A program made the position numbers and the translations under genes. DNA of 32,820 nucleotides, from contig CAICTM010001260.1 in the NCBI GenBank assembly GCA_903772945.1, positions 1 through 32,820 of the forward strand. The letters run 5' to 3'. How positions within the stretch are numbered: the first letter of the stretch is position 1; each line of letters begins with the position of its first letter. Origin of the DNA: Seminavis robusta. Its lineage: Eukaryota > Bacillariophyta > Bacillariophyceae > Naviculales > Naviculaceae. This document shows positions 1 to 10,548 of this stretch, in pieces. The notes under the pieces are model-generated. The model made no database searches and was not told the origin of the DNA. It was given only the letters and a program-made list of their open reading frames with translations.

Positions 1-652
1 TTGACATTGTTTTGATGAGGGATACGCGTTGCTTTTTCCCTTTCGTTGTTTTTTTTGATTAGTCGTTGGCGACTGTCCTTAATGTACTTCCAGTGGGCTT
101 CAGAACCGCACGTTGTGAATCGCGTCACGAATGAACACGAGCTGCGCGGACGTTGCACGCAAGGTGGTAAGAATCGTGGCATTCATTGCGAAACGAACCG
201 CCGTGAGGAATACATCCCAGGACATCAGAGTCGTGCATTGAATTTTGAACCAGCGATCAAAATTACGAGTTTGATGAACACGCTCACCATAGCAGGTGCT
301 TGCGGTACGCGGGTGAGACCTTGCGACGAAGTCCACGATCATCCCGGAGAGTCTCGGGACTGCGCTGAACTCACGTCATCTATCAATGATAACCTCAGCA
401 GCCATGGATACCGATAACCACGTTTTCTAGGACGATCGACTCGTCGGCTGCCTTGGAGCAGATCTTTGCAATCTCGAACCATCCGGTTACGGGATCAATA
501 TTTGTCAAGCAATGAAGTGTGTATGAATTCTTTTTCTTGGGGTTCCCGACGTTGTAAGGGCCAATCAGGTCAATACATAGTCTTTCCCAAGGAATCCCCT
601 CGCAAGTCTTTGGAGACATCAATCCCAGCTTAAGCGTCTTGGGTTTGTTCAT
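1..652 (-). pseudogene. Integrase remnant of the Ty3/gypsy element
   Basis: Minus-strand translation of 395-652 contains PWERLCIDLIGPY and LTNIDPVTGWFEIA, typical of the first Asp region of gypsy integrase cores. After a break, 100-342 gives ERVHQT and further on TSAQLVFIRDAIHN, the conserved segment after the catalytic core. Another frame at about 1-110 gives AHWKYIKDSRQRLIKKNN, the next conserved block. At least two frame changes separate these pieces. I cannot find an intact D-x-G-x-E motif for the last catalytic residue near 340-395, so the enzyme would be inactive even apart from the frameshifts. Confidence 0.85.
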
Positions 653-1139
653 CTGTCATCTTTGGCAACGCTGAAATACGGCCTGAACAGTCCTGCGCAG
701 ACCCTACCAGGTGTAGTGTTGGCTAATGGTTAGCTCCGTGCGAATCTCGCCAGGATGCATCAACACAACATGGTACCATTCAACTAACTTCTTCTGCATA
801 GTTTAAGGTACGACGATCTTCCTCGGTCCTGACTACTATCCGAGGACTACCTCTGGAAAATTGCTTTTAGCCGTTTGCTGTTCCCTGAGAGCTTCTGTAC
901 GGTTGTCGTCTTCTGACGCAGTTCGATCTCGGGGAACAGACGAGAAACTCAAGGAATCCCTCGTCTGCACCATGAGCCAGCGATCTGAGCTGGCGGTCCA
1001 GAACTTTGAAAACCGTCGTGTCAGAGATGTATCTCGACAACGCACGCGACGAGTTGTCCCCTTGATACCGAGCAGGCCATTACCAGAAAAGGCGCCATCT
1101 GCATTACGCTATCGGTATTGAATTCTTTCATGTAAGATT

Positions 1140-1330
1140 CTTGTTGGCCGTATGTACAACGATCTTCCTGTCCTAAAGAATGTTACGGAATTCTTTCAAG
1201 TTTCTACGATATGAAAAGTTCCTTCTCGGTAACTGTGTAACGTGTCTGAGAAGGTGTGAGCTTCCTGCTGTAGAACGCTAGATAGGTTTTCCGCTTCGGA
1301 ATTACCCGCACCTATTGAGTATTACTCGCA
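1140..1330 (-). pseudogene. RNase H remnant of the Ty3/gypsy element
   Basis: The minus-strand frame through 1258-1275 reads FYSRKLTPSQTRYTVTEKEL, the hallmark block of the RNase H domain that follows reverse transcriptase in gypsy elements. Stops interrupt it on the downstream side almost at once, and the expected TDHKNL-type block appears only in altered form in another frame. Confidence 0.75.
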
Positions 1331-1880
1331 TCCGTGGAAAGAATGTATCTTGAACGTCAGGGTAAGGCAGAAGGTCTCTAGAACTTCTTCAATGCTGCTA
1401 AAAAGCCTGTCGTGTTCGGCTTCCTTTTCCACTTCGTTGTTTTTGAAGTCAACGAAGCGAGTGTCCAGTACATTGTGATCGTCAATCCCACTGTCCACTA
1501 ATCACATATCCAATGAATCTACGGATTGTCCTTCCTGGGAGGAGGAGCGAATTCGTTGATCGCGTCTATTTCGGTTAATTATTAACCTTCTCGCAAGTAA
1601 TCCAGTAACCTAGGTACAAGTTCCCTCTTTCGAAGAAGGACTGGTACATGATCATAGTCCGGCCTCGAAACCTTCAGTAGAACTTCATCCAACTTTCAAC
1701 GTGATCTGCTAGTCCCGTTAGTTAGATATGAGTAGATCATAAAATGTATGCACGCCGTATCTTATCGTGCAGTAGTGTTCCCATCCATCTCTTGGAAGAT
1801 GTCGGACGTATTACTAGGCCCATTGGCCAACCTCTGGTACTCGGACTTTCCCCACGGGAGTAAATGGTGCAGAGTTGCCT

Positions 1881-2087
1881 TCAGTGAGGTGACAGCTCGA
1901 ATGTGATAGTATCCATGTTACAGGTTAGACTAGTACGCATTGAGATCCGTCTAAGATTCAAGAGCATGTCCTGTATTTTTGGGATAGGATAAGCTTCCGC
2001 TTTAATCCTTTTGTTAGTTCCCGGAAATTTAGAGATAATCGTACAGACCCTTCCTTTGGGACATGAAAAAAGTTGGTGCACGCCCAA
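1881..2087 (-). pseudogene. Reverse transcriptase remnant of the Ty3/gypsy element
   Basis: The frame contains GTNKRIKAEAYPIPKIQDML, matching the N-terminal fingers of gypsy reverse transcriptases (the 'D.R.LN..I....YPIPRI..ML' block), followed by a degraded form of the 'LD...GY..I.L' catalytic region (NMDTITFELSP). The first catalytic Asp region is mutated and the YxDD region was not found intact. Only about 68 codons are continuous. Confidence 0.75.
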
Positions 2088-2439
2088 CCGGAACGGTTTA
2101 ACTTCTAAGTACTCCTGCCTCGCAGAATTCGTTCAACCTCCATCTTAAGAGTGTTGGTATGAGACTCGTGAAATAGGAGTAAGCCTATGCATGATAGGTT
2201 TACATCAGGAGAAGTTTCTAATTCGTAGTCGTCCATCTGCCACTTTCTCCAAAGTACCATCAATAGAGTCAGAGTACTCCAGCATAAGGAGGTGAACTGT
2301 CCTCTCTTCCGGCTTAACGAAATCTTGACTTGGGCAAACCTGCCTAATCAGCTTGTTCGTATATCGCAATCAAGAATCTTCTTGAGACAGATCTGCTGCA
2401 CTGTCATTCACAGCGGAGGATCAGAAATGAAAAAGTTTC

Positions 2440-2780
2440 TCTTCTTCATTGGTGTCGCTCTTTCATAGGAAAGATGCGCCGTCCGATTCCACTGACATGT
2501 AGTGAAATCGAACTTGAAACCTAAGTCAGAGAGAATATCTCGACCTATGACATGTCATACTCCCCCAACGCTTTTGGTGACATGTAGATCCATTCGATAA
2601 CCTTATCATCGTGGAATCAGGAATTATGAATGCACCCTTGCACTCGTGCTGGTGTTTAATTCCCTGCAGGGGTAGTCCAACGTTTGGACGCCCCCAAGAT
2701 CCTTCATGCGTAATTTCTTAGCATGAGGTTGAGCAATCAATTCCGGAAGCTCCTGTATCCAGCAACAACGGAGTGTAACG
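2440..2780 (-). pseudogene. Retroviral-type aspartic protease remnant
   Basis: On the minus strand 2745-2759 encodes DTGAS inside an LLLDTGAS context, the active-site triad of retroelement proteases. Downstream, other frames carry GIKHQHECKGAFIIPDSTM and blocks of the same domain's C-terminal half, split by frameshifts and a stop soon after the active site. Its place between zinc knuckle and RT fits a gag-pro-pol layout. Confidence 0.7.
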
Positions 2781-2908
2781 GGTTTTCGTCCCTTTTTCGC
2801 TCGTTAAATCTAACATAAACGATGGGTTGAGGTCTCTTGTCTGCGACGTTTGAGGTGGTTGGCACGGACGAGGTTAACGATGCTAATTAGATCATCAGAG
2901 TCTAGTTA

Positions 2909-2962
2909 GCAGCTTCTAGCAATCATCTAATTGCCGTAGTGTTTACAGTTGAAACAATCTTG
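2909..2962 (-). pseudogene. Gag zinc-knuckle remnant (CCHC-like)
   Basis: Minus-strand translation gives QDCFNCKHYGN, a stop, then MIARSC. This resembles a CCHC knuckle (C-x2-C-x4-H-x4-C) in which the His has become Asn and about two codons, one a stop, are extra. It lies just upstream of the protease in the element's reading direction, as expected for the end of gag. Confidence 0.5.
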
Positions 2963-3770
2963 TTACTATTTAGTGAGATATCTTTCATCACTTGGTATGA
3001 AATCGGAACATGGTTCCGTGAGTCATCATCCTGGCCTAAATCCTAGATAGAGATTATCCCATCCAAGGATTGAAATTGAATAGAGGAGTTTTCCATTGTC
3101 AGAGTCTCTGATTGCGCTTGGCAACAGTTGTCGAAGTTGCAATGGCAACGAGTATCTCGTTCTTCTTCTGTTGTCGACGAGAGGAAGAAGGGTTTGTCAC
3201 GCAACTGTTTCTCAAAGTTGCGGAACGCATGCTTTCCTTGAGCCATCTTCAGTGAAGAGGAATAGGTTGGGTAGCTGAAAGCTAATGTGTTTGTTAACAA
3301 AATGCACTACGCTAAAAGCAGTGTAAAGATCTTCCGAGTGTTTTGAGTTTGGGAGAATAAAAGTTATGAAAGAGATTAGAAAGCTATGAAAACTATCAAC
3401 GAGAGAGATCATCTAAAGGGATCGTAGATCTGCTTCCCGCGGGAGACTTAAGTGTGATAGAGTGGTTGTGGTGTATCCTAGTATCTTCACGATCCTAAAA
3501 CGGAACTCGTGGAAGATTGTTTAGTTTTATCTAGTAGCGTGGAATTACTCCACGCTGGCTAAATTCTAGAGCATGTTTCATCATCACACTAGTAAACAGC
3601 GCGGTAATGAAGAACCCTGTCTCAAAGACTATTCAAGAGACTCAGTCATGACATGAGTCGAACTCAAACCCTATCTAGGATCGAGTCGCGAATAAGGCTA
3701 AGAGCCGTGTATTGCACATGATTGAAAGATTTGAGAATCGAAACTTTCCACGATAGTGACACAATCGAAA

Positions 3771-3823
3771 ACCAACCAACCAACAAACCAACCAACAAAC
3801 CAACCAACAAACAAACAAACAAG
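3771..3823 (+). repeat. AACC/AACA microsatellite before transposase start
   Basis: Tetranucleotide tract of ACCA/ACCAACAA units that ends directly against the ATG at 3824. Because the unit is four bases and free of stops in several frames, it extends open frames artificially on both strands (runs of Asn-Lys-Pro-Thr or Gly-Trp-Phe-Val). I treat it as 5' UTR, not coding. A near-identical tract precedes the gene at 5158. Confidence 0.85.
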
Positions 3824-4496
3824 ATGGCGGCTGCTGAGCGCTACAACGCCAACCAGTTCTTGGCTTTTGGGTTGGATATTGTTGGCTTTGAACGATGGGA
3901 GTTTATGCAAGAGAATGCCAACATTGATCGGTTTACGAATGCATTCGGAGCCAAGCCAATTACATGCGAGCAGATGTGGAGTGATCTTGTCACGATGGGT
4001 GAATTGAACAAGAAAAGCAAACCAAAGCACTTCTTCTTGGCATTGCGATTCTGAGGTTGGATTGAGTATCAACAAAGCGAAGTTGATTTGGATTCACGGA
4101 CCAACACCTCCTGGCCTACACAACGATCTTGAGGTTGCTAGAGAAGAGTTACTACCGAAACTACGTGCTCACAATGAAGCGAAATCAAAAGACCCACCAC
4201 TTCGAATCCTTGCCGATGGAATCTATTCTGCCGAAGAGGAAAGTGACATCATCAGTACGAAGAATGAGTTCGATCCTTATGACATTGAAGAGTTCAAAGA
4301 CAGAGCACTTTCTCGCCAAGAGAAATTCAATTTACTTCTAAAGAAATGGGATGTCCTCCACACGATGTTTCGCCATGACCAGGGTGACTTTTTAGTTGCC
4401 CACAGATCATGCATGGAAGCAGTCACCGCCATTGCCCTCTACCAACTCGACAACGGAAGCTACAGCCTATTCGATCCTTATCCGGATCCCAGTTAG
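3824..4496 (+). pseudogene. Broken PIF/Harbinger-type transposase (DDE_Tnp4-like)
   Basis: Two pieces of one transposase lie in different frames. The first, 3824-4054, encodes a 76-residue N-terminal part (NIDRFTNAFGAKPITCEQMW, then HFFLALRF) like the helical region before the catalytic core in PIF/Harbinger-like proteins. The second is open from about 4053 to 4496. It has KLIWIHGPTPPG, ILADGIYSAEEESD (probable second Asp), then ALSRQEKFN with the probable catalytic Glu, and ends in LFDPYPDPS. The stretch that should lie between them, including the first Asp, is missing, so the copy shows an internal deletion plus frameshift at about 4050. No GT-AG intron fits that junction. Family assignment comes from motif recall; DDE class is secure, exact clade less so. 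Confidence 0.7.
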
Positions 4497-4611
4497 CTTT
4501 GTCCATCAGAGCGGCATCCTCTGAACAACAGAAGAGGAGCCAGCAATATGCATGAGACTACACGACAATACCCATCGGCCGACTGTGTGGTCGCTACCTC
4601 TTCATTGCATG

Positions 4612-4802
4612 GTGTTGAAAATGTGGTGTTGAAAACGCGGTGTTGAAAAAGTGCTGAAAAAGTGACCAACTTTTTCAACACCATTTTCAACAGTCCGAGC
4701 GGCACTGGACTTTAAATCCAACACTTTTTCAGCACTTTTTCAACACTTTTTTCAACAGTAGGCGTTACTTTTCAACAGTTGGCGAAGATTTTCAACACTT
4801 CC
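4612..4802. repeat. Cluster of TTTTCAACA motifs with a perfect 25-bp inverted repeat
   Basis: The motif GTGTTGAAAA or close variants occurs about four times in forward orientation (from 4612, 4626, 4640, 4651). Its complement TTTTCAACA(C/G) or TTTTCAGCA occurs about seven times between 4671 and 4802. The segment 4640-4664 is the exact reverse complement of 4722-4746. This fits subterminal or terminal repeats of a DNA transposon, possibly the broken transposase just upstream, but the matching left end is not visible. Confidence 0.75.
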
Positions 4803-5109
4803 GGCAAAATGTCATGATGACGTCCAATTTACTTAAAGGTGTGCCACGTCATATTCGCCAAAGTCAGCATTTGCGGGACTTTCCTGTGCCTGTTTTTCTG
4901 TTTTTCGGTTGAAGCTTTGACGAGGGTCCGGGTTGGGCTTCAGCATCAGTCGTGCACTCTTCGTCAGTCCTTCACCCCGCGTGGCAGAACCACGTCGAAC
5001 AACAAAGAAGAAGCCTGCCTCAGACTTTCAACGAACTGAGGAACACGGTCAAAGACTCTGCTGTTGCTATTGCATCTCATAAACCACAAGAAGACAACTA
5101 TTTAGAAGC

Positions 5110-5157
5110 ACCAACCAACCAACCAACCAACCAACCAACCAACCAACCGACCAAACC
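5110..5157 (+). repeat. AACC microsatellite in the 5' UTR of the WLM gene
   Basis: About eleven AACC units, the last two altered to GACC and AAACC, abutting the ATG at 5158. It must be 5' leader because the Ubl domain starts immediately after the ATG. It is the same unit and the same placement as the tract at 3771-3823. Confidence 0.85.
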
Positions 5158-6255
5158 ATGTCAAAAGTAGTGGTATCGTTTCGAGGGCAAAAGGCAGAAT
5201 TTGATCTTGTAGAAGGCCTTACAGGAGGGACCATCAAACAGAGTCTCATTGCCATTGCCTCCGACAACAATGATTCGGAACTCCAACCAGCCGACATCAA
5301 ATTGTTGTTCAAAGGCAAGAACTTGGAACACGACAACCAAGATATGGTGCAACTATTGAAACCAGCAGGCAAGAAGAGTTACAAGATTATGGCCATGGGA
5401 CGATCCAGCAATGAGGTACACGCCATACAGGAAGAACACGAAGACGCCAAACAACGGGCTCCCCGCATCCGAGATGACTTGACCCCCGGCGGACAGCGAG
5501 AAGCCGAGAGACGCAAACAGTTGGGACGACAAATGATAATGGCAGCCGCATCCCGCAAAGCAACAACCAGCACTGCCTATGGATTTGGCCGTATTGAGAC
5601 ACTGCCCAATCTGCCGCATCGTGACCAGGCACACAAAATCCTGTCGGAATTGGCCAATGATCCAGGTGTCCTGGCGTGCATGAAGAAGCACAATTGGCAC
5701 GTTGGATCCTTGGCGGAACTTTACCCCAAAGGCAATGTCGGTCAATCCGCCGTGTGTGTCATGGGACTCAACAAAAACAAGGGACAGCAAATTTTGTTGC
5801 GGATTCGCACCGATGACTTGACCGGGTTTCGCAAAATCTTGTCGATCCGCAAAGTATTGTATCATGAACTCGCACACAATGTGCACTCGGAACACGATGG
5901 CAAGTTCTTTCAATTGATGCGACAAATTGAAAAGGAATGTACCGAAATGGATTGGACACAAGGGGAGGGACTTTCGGCGGCAGAGGGTGGTGATGCGGAC
6001 AATGCCTTTACCGGAGGGACCTATCGGCTTGGAGGAGGAGGAGGGGTTGAGACGACTAAGAATGGCATATCTGCCCGAGAAATGCGAGCTCAGGCGGCTC
6101 TGAGCCGCATGACAGCGGAAGAACAGGAAATCCAACAAAATTGTGGATGTGGAAGAGAAGCCTCCTTCCTTCCAAGCTCTTTGCTGGAGCCGTCGTCAAC
6201 TAGTGATCACTCTACGGATGGCAATAGTGATGTGAAGGATATGGAGATGTCATGA
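5158..6255 (+). CDS. Ubiquitin-like and WLM-domain zinc metalloprotease
   Basis: Single-exon gene for 365 aa. Residues 1 to about 80 form a ubiquitin-like fold (MSKVVVSFRGQKAEFDL, then IKLLFKGKNLE). Residues about 110-265 form a WLM domain with the HELAHNVHSEHD signature: His236, Glu237, His240 and His246 have the HExxH-x5-H spacing of Wss1-type proteases. The tail is Gly-rich (GGGGG) and holds an NCGCG cluster near residue 330. Wss1/SPRTN-type enzymes degrade proteins crosslinked to DNA and act with ubiquitin/SUMO and Cdc48. The Ubl-WLM arrangement is known in plants and protists. Substrate and location here are inference. The start is fixed by the Ubl domain beginning at residue 1. All catalytic residues are intact. 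Confidence 0.9.
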   Translation: MSKVVVSFRGQKAEFDLVEGLTGGTIKQSLIAIASDNNDSELQPADIKLLFKGKNLEHDNQDMVQLLKPAGKKSYKIMAMGRSSNEVHAIQEEHEDAKQRAPRIRDDLTPGGQREAERRKQLGRQMIMAAASRKATTSTAYGFGRIETLPNLPHRDQAHKILSELANDPGVLACMKKHNWHVGSLAELYPKGNVGQSAVCVMGLNKNKGQQILLRIRTDDLTGFRKILSIRKVLYHELAHNVHSEHDGKFFQLMRQIEKECTEMDWTQGEGLSAAEGGDADNAFTGGTYRLGGGGGVETTKNGISAREMRAQAALSRMTAEEQEIQQNCGCGREASFLPSSLLEPSSTSDHSTDGNSDVKDMEMS

Positions 6256-6939
6256 TGAAAGTTGTGGTGGTTAGAGGTGGAAGAAAGAAAGCAGTACGCT
6301 ACTTGTAGGATATCCATCTTTTAGATGTACTGATATTTTTGTAAGGACAATGTATCTACATACAATTTTTACTGGGCCTAGGTGCTTCTGTTGTGCGGAG
6401 CAAGTTCACCGCCTACGTTGGCTCTCAGGCTAGCTAGCCATCGCCATTGACGACATCGTTGTGACGGCTATCGGTGCCGGTGCCGGTACCATGTTTTCTC
6501 TGGGTTTGAATTTACAGTCTCATTACTGGCTGGCTATCTCTTTGGATATCAACTACCAGGTAGTGGATACTAGCTAGCTAGCGGGCCATGATGATTGCAC
6601 TCTCATCTCGGTGCAGTCGACAGTCGACACAAGCATAAACCACGGGAGAGGCATCGGAGCCAATGACATGATGACATTGTGCAGATGGTGGTGTCGACTT
6701 GCGCGCTCTGGATTCGGAAAAGTGAACCCTAATTTCTAAAGGGATAAAGAACAAGAAATTCATGAAAGCGTAACCAACTCTCGCATCAAACCTGTCTCGA
6801 TCAGCTCTCAAGACACAGCCACTTTGTCTCTGGTTGACCTTCATATTGTTGTTTCATCGACCTGTCAAGCTGTTGCCTTACTGCGGTAACAAGTATCTAT
6901 CTTTTATCTTTTATAGACTTCATCGGAGCAAACTTCACC
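6256..6939. other. Intergenic: WLM 3' region and CUL3 upstream region
   Basis: 684 bp between two genes of the same strand. It holds GCTAGCTAGC runs (about 6430 and 6570-6580) and a GGTGCCGGTGCCGGTACC stretch near 6475-6490. A minus-strand open frame at 6578-6844 shows no family motif and I do not call it. No further gene is visible. Confidence 0.6.
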
Positions 6940-9781
6940 ATGTCGGACTCCAAGAAAAGATTCAACATCAAAGTGAGTGTTTACCAATCAGCTTTCTTTC
7001 GTTTGCGTGGGCCTGGTACAGTTTCTACGTGACGAAGGATCCAATCCACGCTTTTTGCCGTTGTCCCATCGTACGGACCGAAGACACTCTATTTGCATCT
7101 CATGTTTCGTTGTTCATCTCTTTTTGCTTTGTTTTCATTCCATCATTCACACTTTGTCGCAATACTATATCAATAACAACAACAATAACAACAACAACCA
7201 ACACTACTCGATAGCCCTTTCGAACACACGTTCCGATGGATCGCAACGCGGCGCAGCAGATTTGGGAGATATTGGCCAATGCGATTGACGAAATCTACAA
7301 CCGCAATGCGTCTCAGTTGTCGTTTGAAGAGTTGTATCGAAATGCCTACAATTTGGTTCTACACAAACATGGGACTCTGCTCTACGATGGTGTCACGGAA
7401 AAGCTCAGCTCGCATCTTTTGAATACTGTCAACCGCTTGGCCGATATTGAAGAAACCAAGCTACTGGATGAAATGGCGTCCACTTGGTCGGAGCATCAGG
7501 TAAGCAAAAGGAAACTCACAAAAAGACAACGACAGCACAATCATTCCTTTTTAATTGAGGGAAGGCATCAGACGTGATCATATCTTCTGACCTTTTCTTT
7601 TGTTTCTCATGGCTCTTGTTCTTTTTCCGCAACTGCATCCATTTTTGGTTCTCACGTTCTTTTTCGCTTACCGCAACAAACAAACACTACCAGATCACCA
7701 TGGTCATGATTCACGACATTTTGATGTACATGGATCGCACGTATGTGCAGCAACAACGCCGCCGCCCGGTCTATCCTCTTGGATTGCATCTCTTTCGCAT
7801 CACTGTCTGGGAACACCCACGAATCAAGGACCGTGTCACACAACTTTTGCTCGATGCCATTGCCGCGGAGCGTGCCGGATTGTTGACGGACGATCGATCC
7901 CTTTTGAAAGCCAGCATCAACATGCTCTTGGAATTGGGACGAGCTGATTTCTCCAATGTCTACGAACGGGATTTTGACCGCCTCTTTTTGGGCACCACCC
8001 AGGAATTCTACCGCAATGAATCACTCAGCTATTTGAGTCAAAATTCGGCAACCGCCTACGTCTCGAAAGCCATTAAGCGATTGGAAGAAGAGCGAGAGCG
8101 CAGTGCCGCATTGGCGCTTCCGGCCACGACAGAAGCTCCGCTACAAAATATTGTGGAAACCGAATTGATTGAGCGTCATGCCCGCACATTGGTCGACATG
8201 GAAAATTCGGGATTTGCGGCCTTGCTAAAAGATGACACCAAATTGGAAGAAATGCGGGAGATGTATGATCTTTTCATCCGTGTCCCTTCGTCAGTCGATA
8301 ACCTGCGCGATGCTCTGGCAGAACGGATCAAAGCGGATGGGAAAAAATTGATTGAGGACCAGCAAAAAGGCTCCAGCGACCCACCTGCCTTTGTTCGAGG
8401 TGTCTTGGCCATGCGTGAACGATATGAACGTATTGTTTCGGTCAGTTTCCGCGGGGAAAAGAAGACACAAAAGCGAATGCGCGAAGCATTCGAAGACTTT
8501 TTGTACGTATGGTTGTTTGCATGGCCGTCGAGCAGTCAGAGTTGACGTATTCTCAATACATGCATTGTTTGTCTTTCCTTTTCACTACAAAACTGCAGAA
8601 ATGTTGATGCTCGGGCTTCGTCCTGCTTGGCTGTTTACGTGGACGAATTGCTCCGAACGGGGCTCCGTGGTGCCACTGAAGAGCAAGTGACGGAACAGTT
8701 GCAGAAGGTCATTATCGTTTTCCGGTACCTTTCCGATAAAGATGTCTTCGAAAGCTTTTACAAGCAACACCTTGCAAAACGTTTGTTGGGAAATCGCAGT
8801 GTCAGTGACGACGCTGAGCGAGCCATGGTCAGTCAGTTGAAGGCCGAATGCGGCTACCAATTCACCAGCAAATTGGAGGGAATGTTCAATGACATGCGTA
8901 TTTCCAGAGACATGCGCGACACATACAAGAATTACCGTCGCTCACAGAGTCAGCAACAAGGAAAGCTGGACATGGAAGTGGATGTCTTGACTAATGGATA
9001 TTGGCCGTCGCAAAACGTCCCCCCTTGCACTCTTCCCCAGTTAGTGCAAGACGCCATCAAGAATTTTGAGACATTCTATCTTGAGAAACACACTGGTCGA
9101 AAACTGTCGTGGCAGACTTCTGCGGGTGCTGCGGAACTGAAAGGTGTGTTTGGTAAAGGTCCCAACAAATACAATCGTCACGAGCTCTGTGTCTCGACGT
9201 ACCAGATGTGCATCCTCCTCCTCTTCAACACTGAAGACACCCTCACCCTCGGACAAATCCGGACCCGAACTCACATTCCCGATATGGAATTGAGACGCCA
9301 TTTGATTTCTTTGTGCACACCAAAGCATCGAGTCTTGCGCAAGGGTTCCAAAGGCCGGGGCATTACGTCAGACGACGACACCTTCTCGTTCAATGAGGAT
9401 TTCTCGAGTAAACTGAAGCGCGTGAGAATTCCGTTGGTGAAGGAGTCCTCAGTCGTTCGTGCGGATGCCGCAGGAGGAAATCCTGCTGTCGCTGGAGTTG
9501 CCGTGGCAGCTGCCGCAGCCGCCAACTCGGGCATTGATGGATCTATTCCGTTGCCGGTGGAGGAAGATCGCCGCCATTTGGTAGAGGCCGCTATTGTGAG
9601 AATAATGAAGGCCCGAAAAACTCTACACCACAACGACTTGATTGCTGAGGTGACCAAACAACTTTCTGTCCGATTCAACCCCTCGCCTCAGTTCATCAAG
9701 AAGCGAATCGAGAGTCTGATCGAGCGTGAGTATCTTGAACGCTCCAATGATGACCGCCGAGTCTACAACTACTGTGCTTAA
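6940..9781 (+). CDS. CUL3: Cullin-3 scaffold of CRL3 ubiquitin ligases
   Basis: Four exons: 6940-6972, 7215-7499, 7694-8502 and 8599-9781, joined in phases 0, 0 and 2 through GT-AG introns of 242, 194 and 96 bp, giving 769 aa (human CUL3 has 768). The N-terminal cullin repeats carry SFEELYRNAYNLVLHKHG and MVMIHDILMYMDRTYVQQ, close to the CUL3 BTB-adaptor-binding region. The middle has VFESFYKQHLAKRLLGN and AECGYQFTSKLEGMF (cullin homology, RBX1 binding). The C-terminal winged helix has IVRIMKARK; Lys713 aligns with the Nedd8 acceptor (human Lys712). Such scaffolds link BTB substrate receptors to the RING protein RBX1. The 11-codon first exon (MSDSKKRFNIK) matches the short basic start of other CUL3s. 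An Ala-rich insert lies shortly before the C-terminal domain. Very secure. Confidence 0.96.
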
Positions 9782-10548
9782 GAGTTATGTCAGCTGCAAG
9801 CGAGGTTCTTGTCTCTCGTTGCTGGCTGATCGCTTATGATGGTGCACGATAATGATTGTCTACAGGTAGAGATTCAGTCCTAAAGATAGTTACGTTTAAC
9901 CTCCTCCTTCTGCAGCAACTCCAACACTCTGAAGATAAGACTCTTCGCTTTCCCCCAACCTTCGATCGCCCAATCAATGAATCAGCCAAGGTGTCAGAGG
10001 CCGCCATATGAACGCTGTTTAGGGAGAGAAAGAGAACCTGGAAGTTTTGCAAAACAGTTGGAACAAGAATGTAATTTGGTCTTTTGCGTACCGGTACGCA
10101 ATCCACGTGTATGTTAGTTTAGTGTAGTTTAGGATGCCTACTGGTAGCTAGTATTTTTCACCATTGATAGTCAAGGACCCGCTTATTCCAGCACCTCCCC
10201 ACTTCTCCAAGTCCCACCACAGAATGTGCCACCGGTAGTCCACGGCTGCGTTGAAGATACCAACCGATTTTGGTCCTGTATTTGCATGGACATCCGTGAT
10301 GATTTGCTGGACAATTTGCTGGTCGATCACTGTCCCTCTCTGACGCTTACAGATGCTTACAATGGAGTTATTTTACAGCTGTTTTTTATGTATGTCCTGT
10401 ACGTTGTACGTAGCATTCATTGTATGTACCTATCGTATAAGATGTAGAGCAGCTCATCCCCCGAGCAGTTTTGTTTTGAGTCCTTGCAAATCGTTTCTCC
10501 AATTCCTGCCTCTAGCTGCCTAATCCGACTGAGTGACTCTTGAGTCAC
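9782..10548. other. Intergenic between convergent CUL3 and HSF genes
   Basis: 767 bp of 3' flanks. It contains a GCGTACCGGTACGC palindrome near 10086-10099, a coding-like minus-strand fragment (listed separately) and a hairpin at the HSF stop codon. No complete gene is visible. Confidence 0.6.
10148..10372 (-). pseudogene. Unrecognised coding-like fragment
   Basis: Minus-strand frame reading ...QQIVQQIITDVHANTG, PKSVGIFNAAVDYRWHILWW and DLEKWGGAGISGSLTING before a stop at 10148. It has balanced protein-like composition and stays open upstream to about 10370 without an ATG. It could be the last exon of a lost gene or a transposon scrap. I do not recognise a family and see no partner exon upstream. 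Confidence 0.25.

Larger units (their letters stand above)
1..3420 (-). mobile_element. Decayed Ty3/gypsy retrotransposon, partial
   Basis: Read on the minus strand, recognisable pol pieces lie in the order zinc knuckle (about 2.95 kb), aspartic protease (about 2.75 kb), reverse transcriptase (about 2.0 kb), RNase H (about 1.25 kb) and integrase (0.65 kb to the left edge). That order (RT and RNase H before integrase) is the Ty3/gypsy arrangement. Every domain is broken by stops and frameshifts, so the copy is dead. The element continues beyond position 1. Its right border is not defined: I recognise nothing from pol beyond the zinc knuckle, 3043-3400 may be gag remains, and I found no LTR. 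The class is well supported; the extent is approximate. Confidence 0.85.

Noticed and set aside
836..1121. Short frames at 836-1045 and 861-1121
   Set aside because: They lie in the decayed retrotransposon between RNase H and integrase and show no conserved motif in either strand.
3722..4054. Longer version of the transposase frame starting at 3722, and its antisense frame 3698-4075
   Set aside because: Both owe their length to the AACC microsatellite, which reads open in several frames; the motif-bearing part begins at 3824.
4817..4824. TGACGTCC as a cAMP-response-type site upstream of the WLM gene
   Set aside because: A single 8-base near-match with no second site or context; chance cannot be excluded.
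5353..6138. 261-codon antisense frame inside the WLM gene
   Set aside because: It is a shadow of the Ubl-WLM coding strand, which has clear catalytic motifs; the antisense protein has no recognisable features.
6578..6844. 88-codon minus-strand frame upstream of CUL3
   Set aside because: No family motif, no supporting exon, ordinary length for chance in this composition.
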